A DNA stretch of 64,000 nucleotides from Polychytrium aggregatum (GCF_025602895.1 NW_026516207.1:124001-188000), one strand, 5' to 3'. Numbered from the stretch's first letter, positions 32,199-44,776 are shown. Notes: a model not told the origin generated them from the sequence alone. Numbers and translations: made by a program.

Positions 32199-35077
32199 AT
32201 GGGCCTCTTTAGCTGGTTCTGGATTGCCATGGTGCCCCTTCTGGCCCTGGTCATCTACCCCACTGGTGCGTGATCTGCAAGACCTGCTCCCTCTGGCCTT
32301 GAGAGACCCTGGCCAGCTTCCCAGAAGCAGACTCCGTGACCCGCATTTGTCCGCGGTGCCCCTGCCCATCGTCTTCAAATGTTGGCGATGCTGTTCGGCA
32401 CTGCCTTTGGCGTTTGTCCTTCAACCGACAATCGACTCTGGCATGCCCTCCCCCCTCTCTCTCTCTCTCTCACCCTGCTTTCTCTCCAACAACTCATCCC
32501 CTTTGATCTCCGTCTCGATCCTCCGACACTCATCGTGACCCTGTCCGTCATGTCTCTTTCGTCGAGCAGTCCACCAGATCAACGCCGTCAAGCCCCCCAG
32601 CCAGCTCAACTTCCACAACGACCAGTGCCACGAAATCAACTGTAAGCTCGGCTCGTGTCCATGATCGAAGGGGCTTCATCGATCCAACTGCTGCAACAAC
32701 ACTGCCAGGTTTTCAATGACATTTGTCGAGACTGGAGTTGGAGCAGTTGGAGCAGTTGGAGCAGTTGGAGCAGTTGGAGCAGTTGGAGCAGTTGGTGCTG
32801 TTGGTGCTGTTGGTGCTGTTGGTGCAGTTGGTGCTGTTGGTGCAGTTGGTGCAGTTGATGCTGTCATAGCTCCCCTTGCGACCTGCGACAATACTCGGCT
32901 CTGGTCGGCAGCAGCTCTGTCTGGATTTCACCGCTGATCCGCTCCCCTTCGCCCCTCTGCAACGTCGCTCTTGATTTTCCGTATCACCCACAGCACCCTT
33001 TACCCAAGGATGCGAAACGATCAAGATCATCGGGGACTATGCGTATTCAGGTATGCACCTTGATACGATGCTGCTGACACTCGCTTCTCAGAGGGGCCGC
33101 CTCGGCTGCGACGGCTGTTGTATGCGAGCCAGCTCTATTTCGCCACCACCAGCATCGAATGGCATGGATCCAACATCTGTGCGCCATGCTCCATCTTCTT
33201 TCACTCGTGCTCTGAGCGACATGAACCGGCAAGTCGGTGAGACTGACCAGCGGCGTCCTCCTCACGAAACCCCTCACGAAATGCCTCACGAAACCCCTCA
33301 CCCTTGGCGAACCCAGCTTGCGTCGGCGATATTGCCCAGCGCAAGGTCTGGTTCCCGCCTCTCAGCCGTAGAGACCCCCGCGGCAACTCGACCGGCCATA
33401 TCGTCCGCATCCACTTGAAGGTAAGCCAAGGAGAGAATCCATCCGGCATATGCTACTGGTCCTGCTGCCTCACGTCGTCGCAGTCATTTCCTGGCATCGC
33501 AGCCTAGATCATGATGCCACCTGCAATCATCACCGCGCCCTCTCATCGTCACTCGTCACTCGTCGGCGCTACCCTTGTGGGCTGACTCCTTGTTTCCGCA
33601 CATCCCTGTATTATTCGCTGCCATGTCCTGCTCCCAGTCCGAAGAAGTCTCGGTCCTCAAGTTCGCCAACTTTGACCCCGCAACGTTTTACCCGCACGGC
33701 ATCGATATCAAGGCTGACAGCGAGGATCCCACGGTCGTGCGGATCGGTGCCATCAACCACGGCAAGACTGGGAGCTCGGTCGAGCTCTTTGAGCACCGCA
33801 CCGAGACCGACGAGCTTGTCCACTACGAAACCTTCCAGAACGAAAAGCTCCTGCCCCGGCCTAACAGCATCTGGCTCCTGAGTCGCAGTGAGTTCTACGT
33901 CACCAACGATGGAAAGTTCAAGTCTCTGGTGCTCTCGTCCCTCGAGCGGTCCCTGAATCTCAAGTTTGGCAGCGTCGTGTTTCGCGGCGAGAACGGCAAG
34001 GCTCGGTAAGTCAGCTGTTGAGCTCTGCTTGGTTGTGAGTATCCCGCTCTTGCCCCTTCGACTGACGTTTGCGGTATACCTTTGTCTCGACTGGCGCTTG
34101 CAGCATCGTGGCCGAAGGCCTTGCCTATCCCAACGGCATCGTCGGCTCCTCCGATCAGTCCACCGTGTATGTCTCCTCGTCCTTTGGACATGGCGTGCAC
34201 GTCTACAGTCGTAAGGACACCGGCAGTCTGCGCCAGACCGAGTTTGTATCTCTGGTAATGCAACGATCAGCAGCGCGAATATCCATGCCAGCAGGCTTTC
34301 GGTCGACCAGAATCGCATGCAATATAGCGCGACCCGCAGTGCACGAATCCACAGCCCGCTTATTCATATGTTGATCCGCTCATGTCTCTGCTTGGCTTCA
34401 CAGGGCATTCAAGTCGATAACGTCGCATACGACGAAGTTGACAACAGCGTTTATGCCGCTGGTGGCGCCGATCATGTCGCCGGCGTCAAGTCCATGCTTT
34501 TTGACATTCCATCTCGATTCGCCAATGCGGTGAGTGGTGTTTCCGCTCGATGTTGTGCTGCGTCGGAGTCCCTCGGGGATGTGGTTGCATGGCTCGTTGC
34601 TGCGGCACCAGCGAGACCGGCAGATCAGTCAGGCTGTTGCGTCATTGGTATAGTGTCTATGCTACTGCATATTACGCGAAGTCCATCACGATTGACTGGA
34701 TCTGCTCTCGCCCCTCCAGGCATACAAGATCAGCGCGGCAACCGACGATCGAGTCTTCTATGGCCATCAGGTAGGCATCGGCAATCCGACGGGCTTTGAT
34801 ATCCCGTCGTTGCCACACTCTTTCAGCACGGCAACAACCCGAGCAGCCGAGGAGCTTGATGCCATCATCATCACTAACGACCATATATACACACACCCTT
34901 CTCCCTCTCTCTATCTCTCTCTCATCATCTTTGCAACAGCTCAAGTCCGAGTTGCTGTGGTCTGGTGAGGACGAGTTTATCACCAGCGCGATCGTGGACC
35001 GTCAAAACAACAACATCTGGATCTCGAGTTTCAGCCGACCGCAGATCCGAGTCTGCAAACTCGAGACCGCCTCATAA
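32199..35077 (+). CDS. Paraoxonase/arylesterase-like protein (PON beta-propeller family)
   Basis: Nine exons: 32199-32265, 32570-32641, 32994-33050, 33317-33420, 33638-34005, 34104-34254, 34404-34529, 34720-34770, 34940-35077. All join in phase to 377 aa. An uncleaved-signal-like segment starts the protein ([20 protein letters not shown]), as in animal PONs, so ER or secretory membrane location is inferred. Family landmarks follow: [63 protein letters not shown] and VDNVAYDE. His120 and His141 correspond to the PON1 catalytic dyad (His115/His134). Calcium ligands in NGI and DN are kept, but the Asn in the PNxxI position is followed by Ser, and PON1 His184 is Gly. It probably hydrolyses lactones or aryl esters; the substrate is unknown. 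Exons 1-3 are the least certain. Confidence 0.87.
32737..32862. repeat. 9-nt minisatellite, 14 units, in paraoxonase-like intron 2
   Basis: Six gttggagca units are followed by eight gttggtgct/gttggtgca/gttgatgct units, all in intron 2 (32642-32993). The two-block structure suggests successive local expansions. Open frames through it (Val-Gly-Ala, Thr-Ala-Pro) are artefacts. Confidence 0.95.
33260..33301. repeat. 12-nt repeat, 3.5 units, in paraoxonase-like intron 3
   Basis: Units cctcacgaaacc/cctcacgaaatg repeat just before the acceptor of exon 4 at 33316. Confidence 0.9.
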
Positions 35078-36664
35078 AAATGTGCGAAGCGACGTGAGCC
35101 AGAGCGGAGGCCACGCTCCGTTCCTCCTTCCTCTTCTTCCCTTTTCAAACCTTTGATACTAGTGTCCCATTTGTAATGGCCACTATAGTCGATCCAATAA
35201 CACGGGATGCCCCGGATTTTGAGCATTTATCAATTCTGGTCATCCAAAACCAATGCGCGCTGGTCATGACCATTCTGTGATGCGATTCTGGATCTGAATC
35301 GAGGACGCGATTGTGGGCATCACTGTCAGCCCAAAAATGCGCTGGATTTGAGGAGATTCACTCTTGCCCAAGGGCAGAACCAGCCATCGTCGCTATTTTC
35401 TCGCCAGATGGCTCCCCTCAAGCAAGACACCACCGAGACGACGGCAATTCAAGCGACTCGATCTCCAGGTGTGTTCACAGTGCCGGTATGCCAAGCGACT
35501 CGAGAAGAACGAGTATCCTGACATCGATACACTATGGAAGTATCCAGAGGGCGAGTGGATGCACCACACGAAGAGATTGCCAACCAGGACGGGGAACAAT
35601 CGCATGGCATTGCTCACTGGAGCCTACAGCGTTTCAGACATTTGAAACCAAAAGGGGAGCTCTGTCCCGTTTCTCTCTGGACTGCAGATACACAGGCCGT
35701 TCGTCGTCCTCCTTGCCCGGGGGCGGAGGTGAGCATCGACCGAGCCCACAATCATCAGATCGATCCACACACACTCTCCTCTTCCTCCCTCTGCCTCGGC
35801 CACTGAAGAGAGAGGCTTGGCTGGTGTGTGATTTCTACCCATCGATTATTCGAAAGACTATTTTCGGTAAATCTTTCAAATTTGCCCAGGGCAGCCATCC
35901 TTGCGGACGGTTGTTCGTGGCCTCGGAAGTAAGTCGCCTAATCATCAGGCGGTCTGCATAACAGGCCGCTGTCATAGGGATCAACCGATGAGGACGTGAA
36001 AAAAATGTCGAAGAAACAAAAAGGGGGCATCGGCCCTGGCGCGGGTATTTATAGGCTCGGCCAGGATCGATGCGCAGCAGGCGCGTGGCATATGAATTTC
36101 ATTTCTGGGCAGGGAAAGAAAAAAAGTGGCTCGAATGCAGGCCAGGCTGGCTCAATGCAAGGTGGTCTGTGTTGGCCACAGCATTTTCTCGGGCAGCAAT
36201 CGCCTGTCCAGGGCGAAACACCACTGCCTTCCATCAGCCCACGACCCGGCGAAGAACAGAGATCCAACACAAGCGATGGCTACCAAGGAGTGGGTGTCGC
36301 TGCTGCTTGTGCACTTGCACACATGATCTCGATCCGATTTCTGACCCGACGCTCGTCTTTTTGCGGCGCTGCATCGCTCTGTGCAGACGAATCGAGTGGG
36401 GTGCCGACGAGGAAGGTAGGGTACCTTGAGCCGCGATCTTGTGCCGATGCATGGCCGATCCGAATCACCCTGCCAGCCAGCCAGCCCTCTGTGTGTGTGG
36501 GTGGGTGGGGTGGTGCTGTCGTGGGTTGATAACGTCGTAAAAATGCATTGGGCCTGGATGGCCGTGACTCCATGGCCAAAGTTCATCGATACGATTCACT
36601 CACCGCCCTTCACCTTGGTCCTCTGGCACGATCACCGACCGGTCTTCGCCCTGGTTTGCGGTGC
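35078..36664. other. Intergenic region upstream of eIF3g
   Basis: Between the paraoxonase-like gene and eIF3g. A TATTTATAG at 36046-36054 may be a TATA element. A stretch at 36387-36414, bounded by TGTGCAG and GTAGGG, would encode RIEWGADEE and splice in phase to eIF3g at 36705. That would restore the acidic Trp motif expected at the eIF3g N-terminus, but no start codon exon could be fixed. The rest shows no gene. Confidence 0.4.
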
Positions 36665-37938
36665 ATGGGTTTCTCCCGGAACAATACGTTGGATACCCAA
36701 ACAGAGGAATACTCGACCGAGCCCGGAAGCATCTACACCAAAATCGAGGACGATGGCACCAAAATCGTAACAGAATACAAGCTCAACGACGACGGCAAGA
36801 AGGTCAAGGTGACCCGAAAGATCCGCATGGTGCTCGTCAAGACCCAGGCCAACCATGCCGTCGCCGAGCGAAAAAAGCTGCCCAAGTTTGGTCAGGTCCG
36901 CGGCTTCCCTGCCGGCCCTGATAGCAACTCGACTTCCGTCGGCGAGCCGGTGACCCTCAAGCTGACCACCACCGGCAAGCTGGACGACAAGAAGGAGGAG
37001 GTCAGCCTCAAGGCCGGCCTCGCTGCTGCCAAGATCATGTGCCGTATCTGCAAGGGCGACCACTGGACCACCAAGTGTCCCTTCAAGGACAGCATTGGCG
37101 ACCTTTCGCAGCTTGGCACTGGCGGTACCCAGGCTCCTGGTACGTGCAGCGCTGGCTGGGGCTCGAAGATATGGCCGTTGGGCACCCTTATCCTGTGAGC
37201 CGGCGTCCTGGGCCCGTCCGAGGGATCCCATGAGTCGGTCTCTTAGGCTTTGACCTGGGTGGCCATGAGCGGCCTGGTTCCTGGGTTCCTGGGTTCCAAA
37301 CACCTTCCCGACTGGATGTCCCGACTCCTCCGTACCAGCATCTTCGGCTGACAGCACATGTACTCACCGGCTTGACCGCGCTGGCTCTCTGTTGATTTCG
37401 CAGCTGCCGACACTGGTGCCGAGGAATCCAAGGGTGCTTCATCGTCGGGCAAATACGTTCCTCCCAGCAAGCGACTCGGCTCCACTGCCGTTGCTGACCT
37501 CCCTGCAGGAACACGCGCAAGTCGTGGCATGGACGACGGCACATTCACCATCCGCATCACCAACCTGTCGGAGGATGTCACCGAGCAGGATGTCCGAGAC
37601 CTCGTCAGCCGCTTTGGACCCACCCATCGCATTGTGAGTGTCTGCGAGCTTCTGCCGAGTCTGCTCTATCTACCGGGCCGCCTGACGCCCACTGCATCCG
37701 TTGTGCATCCGTTGCATCTGTTGCATCCGTTGCATCTGTTACATCCGTTGCATCCGTTGCATCTGCCTAACTCGCATCTTTTCCTGCCCAGTTCGTTGCA
37801 CGAGACAAGGAGACCAACATTTGCAAAGGATTTGCCTTCATTTCGTACTATGACAAGGACAAAGCGCAGAAGGCGATGGATCAGCTCAACGGCTACGGCT
37901 ACGATAACCTCATTCTTCGCGTCGAATGGGCCAAGTAA
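36665..37938 (+). CDS. TIF35: Translation initiation factor eIF3 subunit g
   Basis: Exons 36665-37139, 37404-37633 and 37792-37938 give 283 aa if the ATG at 36665 is the start. The central block KIVTEYKLNDDGKKVKVTRK is characteristic, followed by the zinc knuckle CRICKGDHWTTKCP, the linker motif KYVPPS, and a C-terminal RRM: RNP2 IRITNL, RNP1 KGFAFISY, ending LILRVEWAK. eIF3g sits in the eIF3 complex on the 40S subunit near the mRNA entry channel and helps scanning and reinitiation. The usual N-terminal Trp-Ala-Asp stretch is missing from this start. A candidate upstream exon (36387-36414) ends with an equivalent acidic sequence and would splice to 36705, so the real start may lie further upstream. 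Intron 2 contains a 9-nt repeat. Confidence 0.92.
37694..37764. repeat. 9-nt repeat (catccgttg/catctgttg) in the last eIF3g intron
   Basis: About seven to eight imperfect units lie in the 158-nt intron 37634-37791, close to the acceptor. Confidence 0.9.
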
Positions 37939-38418
37939 ATGGCCGCGCGTGACCGTTGTTTCCTGAGTCTTTACACCTCGAGTGCAAATCTACTGTGTAT
38001 ATCGAACTACCGGACGTGTGCGCTGAGCCCGGAGATGATCATTTCATAACGAGCGAGGTGAAGACGGGGAGGAGAGAGATGTGGGTGGGCAGCTTGCAGT
38101 GGCAGTTTCCTGGAGAGGGTATTGTCAAGAGGCCCCATTACTTTGCAGGGCTCGTCAGATTGCTTGCTTGCGACCCTGATGGTCGATCCTCAGTTTGGTG
38201 GATACAGCCATTGAGCTGACACCTGCCTGCCATGAACATGGCCGACAACAGTCACCGTCCATCGAAGACCGAGCACCCGATCCGATCCCTGTGGCTGGCC
38301 CTTGTTCCATTTGTGTCCCATTTCGGAGAAGAAAAAAGTGCACTCCCATCCAGACACAACCAAACCGAGTCCTGGACGACTCTCTGTCTCATCTCGCCCC
38401 AGACAGTGCGTCCCCGCC
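37939..38418. other. Intergenic spacer
   Basis: 3' flank of eIF3g and promoter region of the next plus-strand gene. Nothing distinctive was seen. Confidence 0.5.
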
Positions 38419-40231
38419 ATGGTTGATTCGGATTACGACGAAGCCGAGTTCGAGCTCTTCAAGGTGATCTGTCGTTTTGTGTCCCCTGCTCCGTAGCCGC
38501 CGCTCGATACCGAAGAAGGGGCTGGATCGGTCAGATCGGCCTGTTTGTGGCCTGGGACCTTTCGTCGCTCCCGCCGGCCTGCTTCTTCGGCTACCCCGAC
38601 TGAGACCCTGCAGGTCGTCTCGCCAACGTATATATCGTACTCCCTTGCTCATCCACGGCAAATCGCTGGTGCAGGAGCCCGACAACTTTCGCCCAGCGAC
38701 ACCTGAGCCAACATTCCAGATCGTCGAGCGGGAACCCGAGGTGGTCGAGCCAGGTTGGTGGGCCATCCATTGCGTCGACCGCAGTGTCCCCAGCAGCTCG
38801 CCTGACTCTTGCCGCCCTCGATCGACCGACAGGATCCGTTTCGTCGTTCAAGATTCGCCTGGTTGCCCAGCACAGGTTTGTTGGATCCGAGCCGATACCC
38901 AACAGCGGCCATCCCCAACCAGCAGCCAGAAGCAGTGCGCTTTGGGCTGCTGATGAACTCAACAGCCCGCCCAGAGTCTCACCGGTGGATCGATTTTCTT
39001 TATCTGTACTCGCACCGGATCTGCGACAACGCTCCGAATCCATTGCTGATCCAGTCTCTGGGCCCATTGGTGAGCTTTTATCTACACGCACCGGTAACAC
39101 GCCTCAGGACAAGGCATTGTGTGAGCTTTTGGCAATGATCGATCCGATGCTGATGCTATTGTAACCGCCCTGTCGACAGCCTATGGAACGCCGGAGTGTG
39201 TTTGGCCCGGCACATTGACAGGAACAGATCCCTTGTCAGGGGCAAGTGGTCGGTATCAACCGGCAATGTGCTCGTCATGCTGCCAATCGCAACAGCACAA
39301 ATCTGGGAGATGCAGCTTTGAGCCATGCTTGCCTAACACTCGCTTCTCTTCAGCATACTGGAACTTGGTGCTGCAGCGGGCTTGCCTTCGCTCACCGCCG
39401 CCCTCGTCGGTGCTCAGAAGGTACGCAGTGGCATGTTTGTAGCTGCCAGGATTCGCCTGTACCTCGACCGAATGAGCCAAATGTCGGCGTGGCTGATCAC
39501 CGCCGTCGAGTCGGGCAACTGACGTCCTGCCAAACTCCAGGTGTTGATGACAGACTATCCCGAGCCTGTCCTCATCGACAATATGCGCTTCAACGCCAAA
39601 GAAAACCTCCCTGACGCTACCCACAACGGCGTCATTGGCTGCCAGGCAAGACCTCCTTCATTCCCTGTTCTTGATTCATCGTCTATGCCAGAGCGCGATC
39701 GTGCAGCAGCAATTCAGGCATATCCGAGCGACCAGATGATCGATTCACTGAATCGTTTTCTGGAATCCGTTCCTGCAGGGCTTCCTTTGGGGCGCTGATC
39801 CCTTTCCGCTGCTGGACTGGCTCAAGTTCTCCAACGCGGGCCCGGAGCACGGCGCCAGAAAGTATGATCTGATCTTCTTGGCCGACCTGATATTCAATCA
39901 CACCGAACATCGCCGAATGCTCAAGACCATTGACGAGTGTCTTACCGATGAAGGCGAGGCGATTGTCATCTTCAGCCATCACCGACCCTGGTTGAAGGCG
40001 CGAGACATGAAGTTCTTTGAGATCGCCTCGGCTCCGCGCCTCTCGTTGCCTGACGCACCCAATGGCATCCCTGACGATGGAGGCAGCGATGACGATGGCG
40101 CGGAGACGGATGGATTCGGCTTCCGCTGTGAGCACATGTGGGACGAGCGGATGCCAGCCATGTTCCCGACCGACCCTGGAGACGAAGCCGAGCGAAGCAC
40201 GGTCCATTGCTGGAGGATCACCCGTCGCTAA
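38419..40231 (+). CDS. EFM7: EFM7/NNT1-type protein N-methyltransferase
   Basis: Eight exons: 38419-38463, 38675-38753, 38833-38875, 39055-39069, 39180-39248, 39354-39420, 39541-39645, 39779-40231. Together they give 291 aa with every phase matching. The sequence follows yeast Efm7/Nnt1 from end to end: EPDNFRPATPEPTF, FKIRLVAQHSLWAHCLWNAG, the SAM motif ILELGAAAGLPSL (85-97), VTDYP-like MTDYPEP, GFLWGAD, LADLIFNHTEH, IFSHHRPW, and the C-terminal MFPTDPGDEAERSTV. In yeast this enzyme trimethylates the N-terminus and nearby lysine of eEF1A. Exon 4 is a 15-nt microexon that encodes the SLWAHC junction; without it the conserved LWxH motif is lost. Intron 7 has a GC donor (CAG|GCAAGA). The donor of exon 5 (GTCGGT) is weak. 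Next gene, TTC27, follows after 258 bp. Confidence 0.9.
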
Positions 40232-40489
40232 GGCGGCGCTGTCCATGGCTCGGCATCTTTGTCGATGCCGCATTTCAAATACAGACCGGCCAACGCCCAG
40301 GCCGCTCGGCTCCATGACAAACCCCAGCAGCCCAGAGACCGTGCGCAGCGCATCTCCATGTCACACGCGCTTTTTTTTTCTCCAGGCCGACTGGGTTGTG
40401 GCGCTGCTGGAATAGCGGCAACCAGCGAAAGCCCAGCACTCCAGGTACCAGCGATGCCCATCCGTCCTCTCCCTCCACCACAACCAGTC

Positions 40490-43400
40490 ATGAGCAGCGC
40501 CGAATGGACACCTTTGACCAAGACCTGGAGCAAGGACCTCGCGGCTCCGGCATCGGACCCGTCGGCGATGCTGGTCCAGGGGCTCTACAGGGAGATCCTG
40601 ACCACGTCCTTTGCAAGAGAGTTCTTCAACGGGGCTGACACCGAACGACGATCCGAGCGAGTGGAGCAGCTGGTCCAGAGCCTGGGTATGTCCTACGTTT
40701 GCCCTTGGTGCTGGATGGTCCAGGCGCACCTCGATATCTGCTGCAGAGCGACATCTGGGATTCTTTGGCCATGACCCACGTCCCTGCTGTCGACTGGGCT
40801 CGAGTAGTCCATTGGATTGCTGCTGCCGGATGTTTCGGGCTCTCGAATCGGTACGAAGGCTTTAGCTGCCCTGAGCTATTATAGCTCGACGAACGCCGGC
40901 GATTCCTCGCTGATTCCAATCTTGATGTCGATCAACTGCCGCTCCCATTCAGACACTACTGGATATATCGATGCCTGCCTCGATCAGTTTCTGCAGCACG
41001 ACGGTCCCGAGCGACAAGTCCAGGTTCTTCTCATCGCGGCCGCTTGTCTCAACGCCTTCATCCAGGGAGGATGGACCGGTCCCAAGCTGAATTTCGAACT
41101 CAGCGATATCATCCATGAATCTGTGGCTGACAAGGTGGGAGCCGAACACGGCCATTTGGGCTCTTGCTGTCCATGATCGGAGTGGCTCTGGGCTGATCCA
41201 TTTGCCTTGCGCTGCCTGCGGTATCTCACTAGGACGGCGACATTCATCAAGCGAGCCTCTTGGGCCTCTCGGTTGACTCTGAGGATGTCTACTCCCTCAC
41301 GCCGCGCACTGCCTTGCTCGCCATTTCTTTGGCGATCTTGGACAAGAACTCGCATCGCCTGTCCAGCCTCCAGGTCGGTGGCGAACCTTGCCTTGCACGC
41401 TGCAGACTGGCTTCTGGCTGGCTTCCGGCTGGCTCTACACACTTGCGCATTGTTTGTGCCCTTGCGCTTGCGTTGACAACTGCTCATCGTTGTTCCCAGA
41501 CGATCGGCTGGTGGAGATACCGCGCTTTGTATATTCAACAGCAGCTGCTGGACAATCCTTCGGGAACACTCTTGGACAAGATCACTGCTGCTTTGGATGC
41601 CCGTGAGTCTTGCCGCACAAAGAGAGAGGGTCGATTGCCGGATATCGTGACCTACCTGCAAAGTCCATTGAACGATCATCCCGTACTTTGAGTGCTGCCT
41701 CGCATCGATTGCCACGTCACCACACAACCTACCATCGCCGAGCTGACACCAAGCTGCCATCCCACCTGGACAGAGAGTGCGTTTCTACCCGAGCCCATGG
41801 CCGAGTACCGGTGGGTATTGCGAAAACACCCGCTCCGATCGGGCTTTTGCATTCACCCGCTTGCAGCTCGGTACTTACAGATCTGAGCCCTTTTGTCGCG
41901 GCGACAGCGATTTACATGCTCGGTTCATGATCGAGAGTGGCCTGGTGCACAGTTACTACGGCCAAGATGCCAAGGCTGCGGTATGACTGCGTCCCCTCCA
42001 AACTGCATAGCCGGTTGGCTTCGGTGCAATCTGGCTGTCTCTGGCGCAAATGTACTGCTCTCTAACCTTGGGGCTGATTGCTATCCCTGTGCGTATCAGA
42101 GTCTTTTTGAAAAGGCAACAGAGGTTTCCAACTTCAAGTGGAGCCTCACGGGTGCCCTTGGAAGGAGGACCAAGTTCCAGACCTTCGATGTTGCACAGCT
42201 TGTCGTGGTTGCTGAAAGCTCATCCAATGAAACTGCGTCGGCCGGGAGCGAAGCCTCGGCCAAGCCCGAGTCCCTGGCACTGAACGACGAGGTGCTCTTG
42301 GAAAAGATCGCCTTTACCCAAGACAACGATGGCATTCAAAACCAGGGCAAGCTCAAGACCATCGACCAGTGCATCCTTCTGGCCCATTGGTGAGTGTCAA
42401 GTCAGCAAGCTTGTATCCGTGCCTCTGTCCCGGTTGGATACTGACTATGCCACAGTTTGAACATCAAGAACATCAACCCTGACCACGGACTGACCAAGCA
42501 AGAAATGGCACCCTATGTTATGGCAAGTCTACAGCGCTTCCAGTTGTGCCAAGGCTTGGTCGAACATGATGGCTGCTGCATCGTGCCGGGTTGACTGGTT
42601 GGAGACGGCTCGGGCACTGGTAGCTGACAGTCTCGATCTCTTAGAGGGTGCTCGACAACCCCAACAACTGGATGGTCCACACCATGGCACTGCTACTTCG
42701 GACGAGGCTTGAAAGCGACAAATCCAGGACCGTCGAGCGCTCTGTGCTCCAGCTGCAGGCCCTAGTCGATCAGTTCCCGCTCGAGGAATCGGCCCCTGGC
42801 GAGCGGCTCGACTATTTCTTCTCGATTTCGCTTCCTTCCAAGTGGGACATGGAGGTACGCTGGGCCACCGGCAACGTGTACTTGGTTCTGGACATGGAGT
42901 TCTGTTGGCAGTATGCAACTGTGAGCATTTGGTTGGCTGCGAGTTTAACCACTCGGTGCACCTTGATGGCCCAAACAGAAAGAGCTTGCTCGCGCCTTCA
43001 TGTCGCTGGGTGTCGTCCGATCTGCACTCGACATTTTCGAGCGGCTCGAGATGTGGGAGGACGCTGTCTCGTGCCATCAGCTCTTGGGGAAGGACAAACA
43101 GGCCGAGTCGCTCGTCCGCCGTCTGTTGGAGGAGCACCCGACCTCTCCAAAGTACCACTGCATCCTCGGAGATATCACCAAAGACCACACGCTTTACGAG
43201 AAGGCCTGGGAGATCTCTGGACAGCGATTCGCTCGCGCTATGCGAAGCTTGGGTGCGCATTGGTTCCGTGCCCATGAGGTGAGTCTCTCCTGAACGAAAT
43301 CGCCAGGAAACTGGCGTCCTCGTCTCGGCAGTTTATTGTGGGCAATCTCGCTACATCGACCCGTACCCGTGCCCGTGCGTGTGGAGCCCTCAATGGAGCA

Positions 43401-44447
43401 ACGCCGGCTGTGTCTTGACATGTGCGATCCCGGGTTCGCGGCAACGGAGGCTTGTTCTAACGGCCCTGCTTTTGATCGTGGCTGACTCGTGCTTAGTGGC
43501 ACAGCTCCATCGAATGCTATCAGAAGGCACTGTCGATTAACCCGCTGTTCGAGAACTCCTGGTTTGTGCTTGGATGCGCGGCCATGCGCACCGAAGACTG
43601 GCAGCTCGGCGCTGAAGCGTTCACGCGTGTCGTCACCCTTGACAACAACAACGGCGAGGCCTGGACAAACCTTTCCTCCATCTACATCCGCCAAAAAAAC
43701 AAGCGCGGCGCCTGGCGGGCCCTGCGCGAGGCCCTGCGTCACCAGTACGAAAACTACAAGGTTTGGCAAAACTACATGTACACATCCTGCGACCTCAAGG
43801 AGTTCAAAGAGACGATTCGCGCAATGGAGCGGATCTTTGACATTCAGATGGAGCGCTCAAAGGATGAGAGCATTGTCGATCTGGAGGTGCTCGACATTCT
43901 CGTCGATGCCGTCGTTGTAAACGAGACCGACGCCGACGGCAATGCTGCTCTGCTGCTTGCGCCCAAGATCGCTGGACTGCTCGAGCACATCACTTCCAAG
44001 ATCACAAACAACCCCGACATCTTCACCACCAGCGCGCGATTCTATTTCTCGGTAGCACGCTACCGTCGGTCGCTGGACTGCCATCTCAAGGCCTACCGCG
44101 TCCTCCAGCACCAGCCATCGCTGACCACCGATGAGGCCATTTTCAAGAGAGCCGCCACAGCCGCCCTCGAGCTTGTGGATGCCTACATTGCCCTTGGCCC
44201 CAAGAAGGAGGTGGCACGAATGGGCGAGATGTCGTCCGCCCCCACGGACGAGGCCCAAGAGCCGGCCGATGCAGGCCAGAGCGACGAAGGCGAGGTTGTC
44301 TGCAAGGACTGGGCGTACCAGGCCAAGATGACGCTGCGCACTCTGATCGGCCGCACCAAAGACAGCTTCGAGGGCCATGAGCTACACGATGCCCTCAAGG
44401 AGAAGCTGGCCGAGATCAACGAAGCCATTCGCTCAGGACAGATCTAG
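40490..44447 (+). CDS. TTC27: Tetratricopeptide repeat protein TTC27 / Emw1
   Basis: Eleven exons: 40490-40685, 40953-41134, 41233-41373, 41500-41602, 41774-41810, 41908-41980, 42100-42389, 42456-42522, 42645-42854, 42979-43278, 43497-44447. They give 849 aa, against 843 for human TTC27. Family landmarks: GGWTGP, DVYSLTP, WWRYRALYIQQQLL, SLTGALGRRTKFQ, TMALLLRTRLE, VERSVLQLQALVDQF, and the TPR core (ALDIFERLEMWEDAV, CYQKALSINPLFENSW, VTLDNNNGEAWTNLSSIYI). Yeast Emw1 is essential and linked to cell-wall integrity; the human protein is linked to folding of the spliceosomal GTPase EFTUD2. A cytosolic adaptor role is therefore likely. The start could be 36 nt upstream (40454). The eighth intron uses either a GC donor at 42523 or a GT at 42517. 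Confidence 0.93.
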
Positions 44448-44776
44448 CTGGATGTCTGTGGGAGGGTGTCGAGTACATGTCCTTCCTCCCGCTGGCCATG
44501 AATATACAATACACGCTCTTCATCCGCGCTGCAGCCAAGCCGAAGCGCTCGGCAATCGATGGTCAAGCATATCGTGTTCGCTGCTCTACAAACAGCCTGG
44601 CGCGATCCCGGAATAGCCAGCACGTAAAACACAAGAACGACTCTGCCGTCGCGGTGCGATAGTCTCGCACAAGCAGGACGGGCATTGATCGGATCTGCAG
44701 CATCCAGTCCGGAAAATGCCCATGCGAGCGCGACTCGTTGTTGTGCCATTTTGCTTGGGAAAATACATCCGACGGC
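44448..44776. other. Convergent 3' spacer, TTC27 / Rpn3
   Basis: About 330 bp between two convergent stop codons. No gene was seen. Confidence 0.5.

Noticed and set aside
35364-35645. 93-codon plus-strand frame with a CxxC and LWKYPEGEWM
   Set aside because: Short, no clear splice partners, no family recognised; possible remnant but unsupported.
43425-43445. GGTTCG-type B-box-like sequence suggesting a tRNA gene
   Set aside because: No A box at the right distance and no cloverleaf; it lies in a TTC27 intron.
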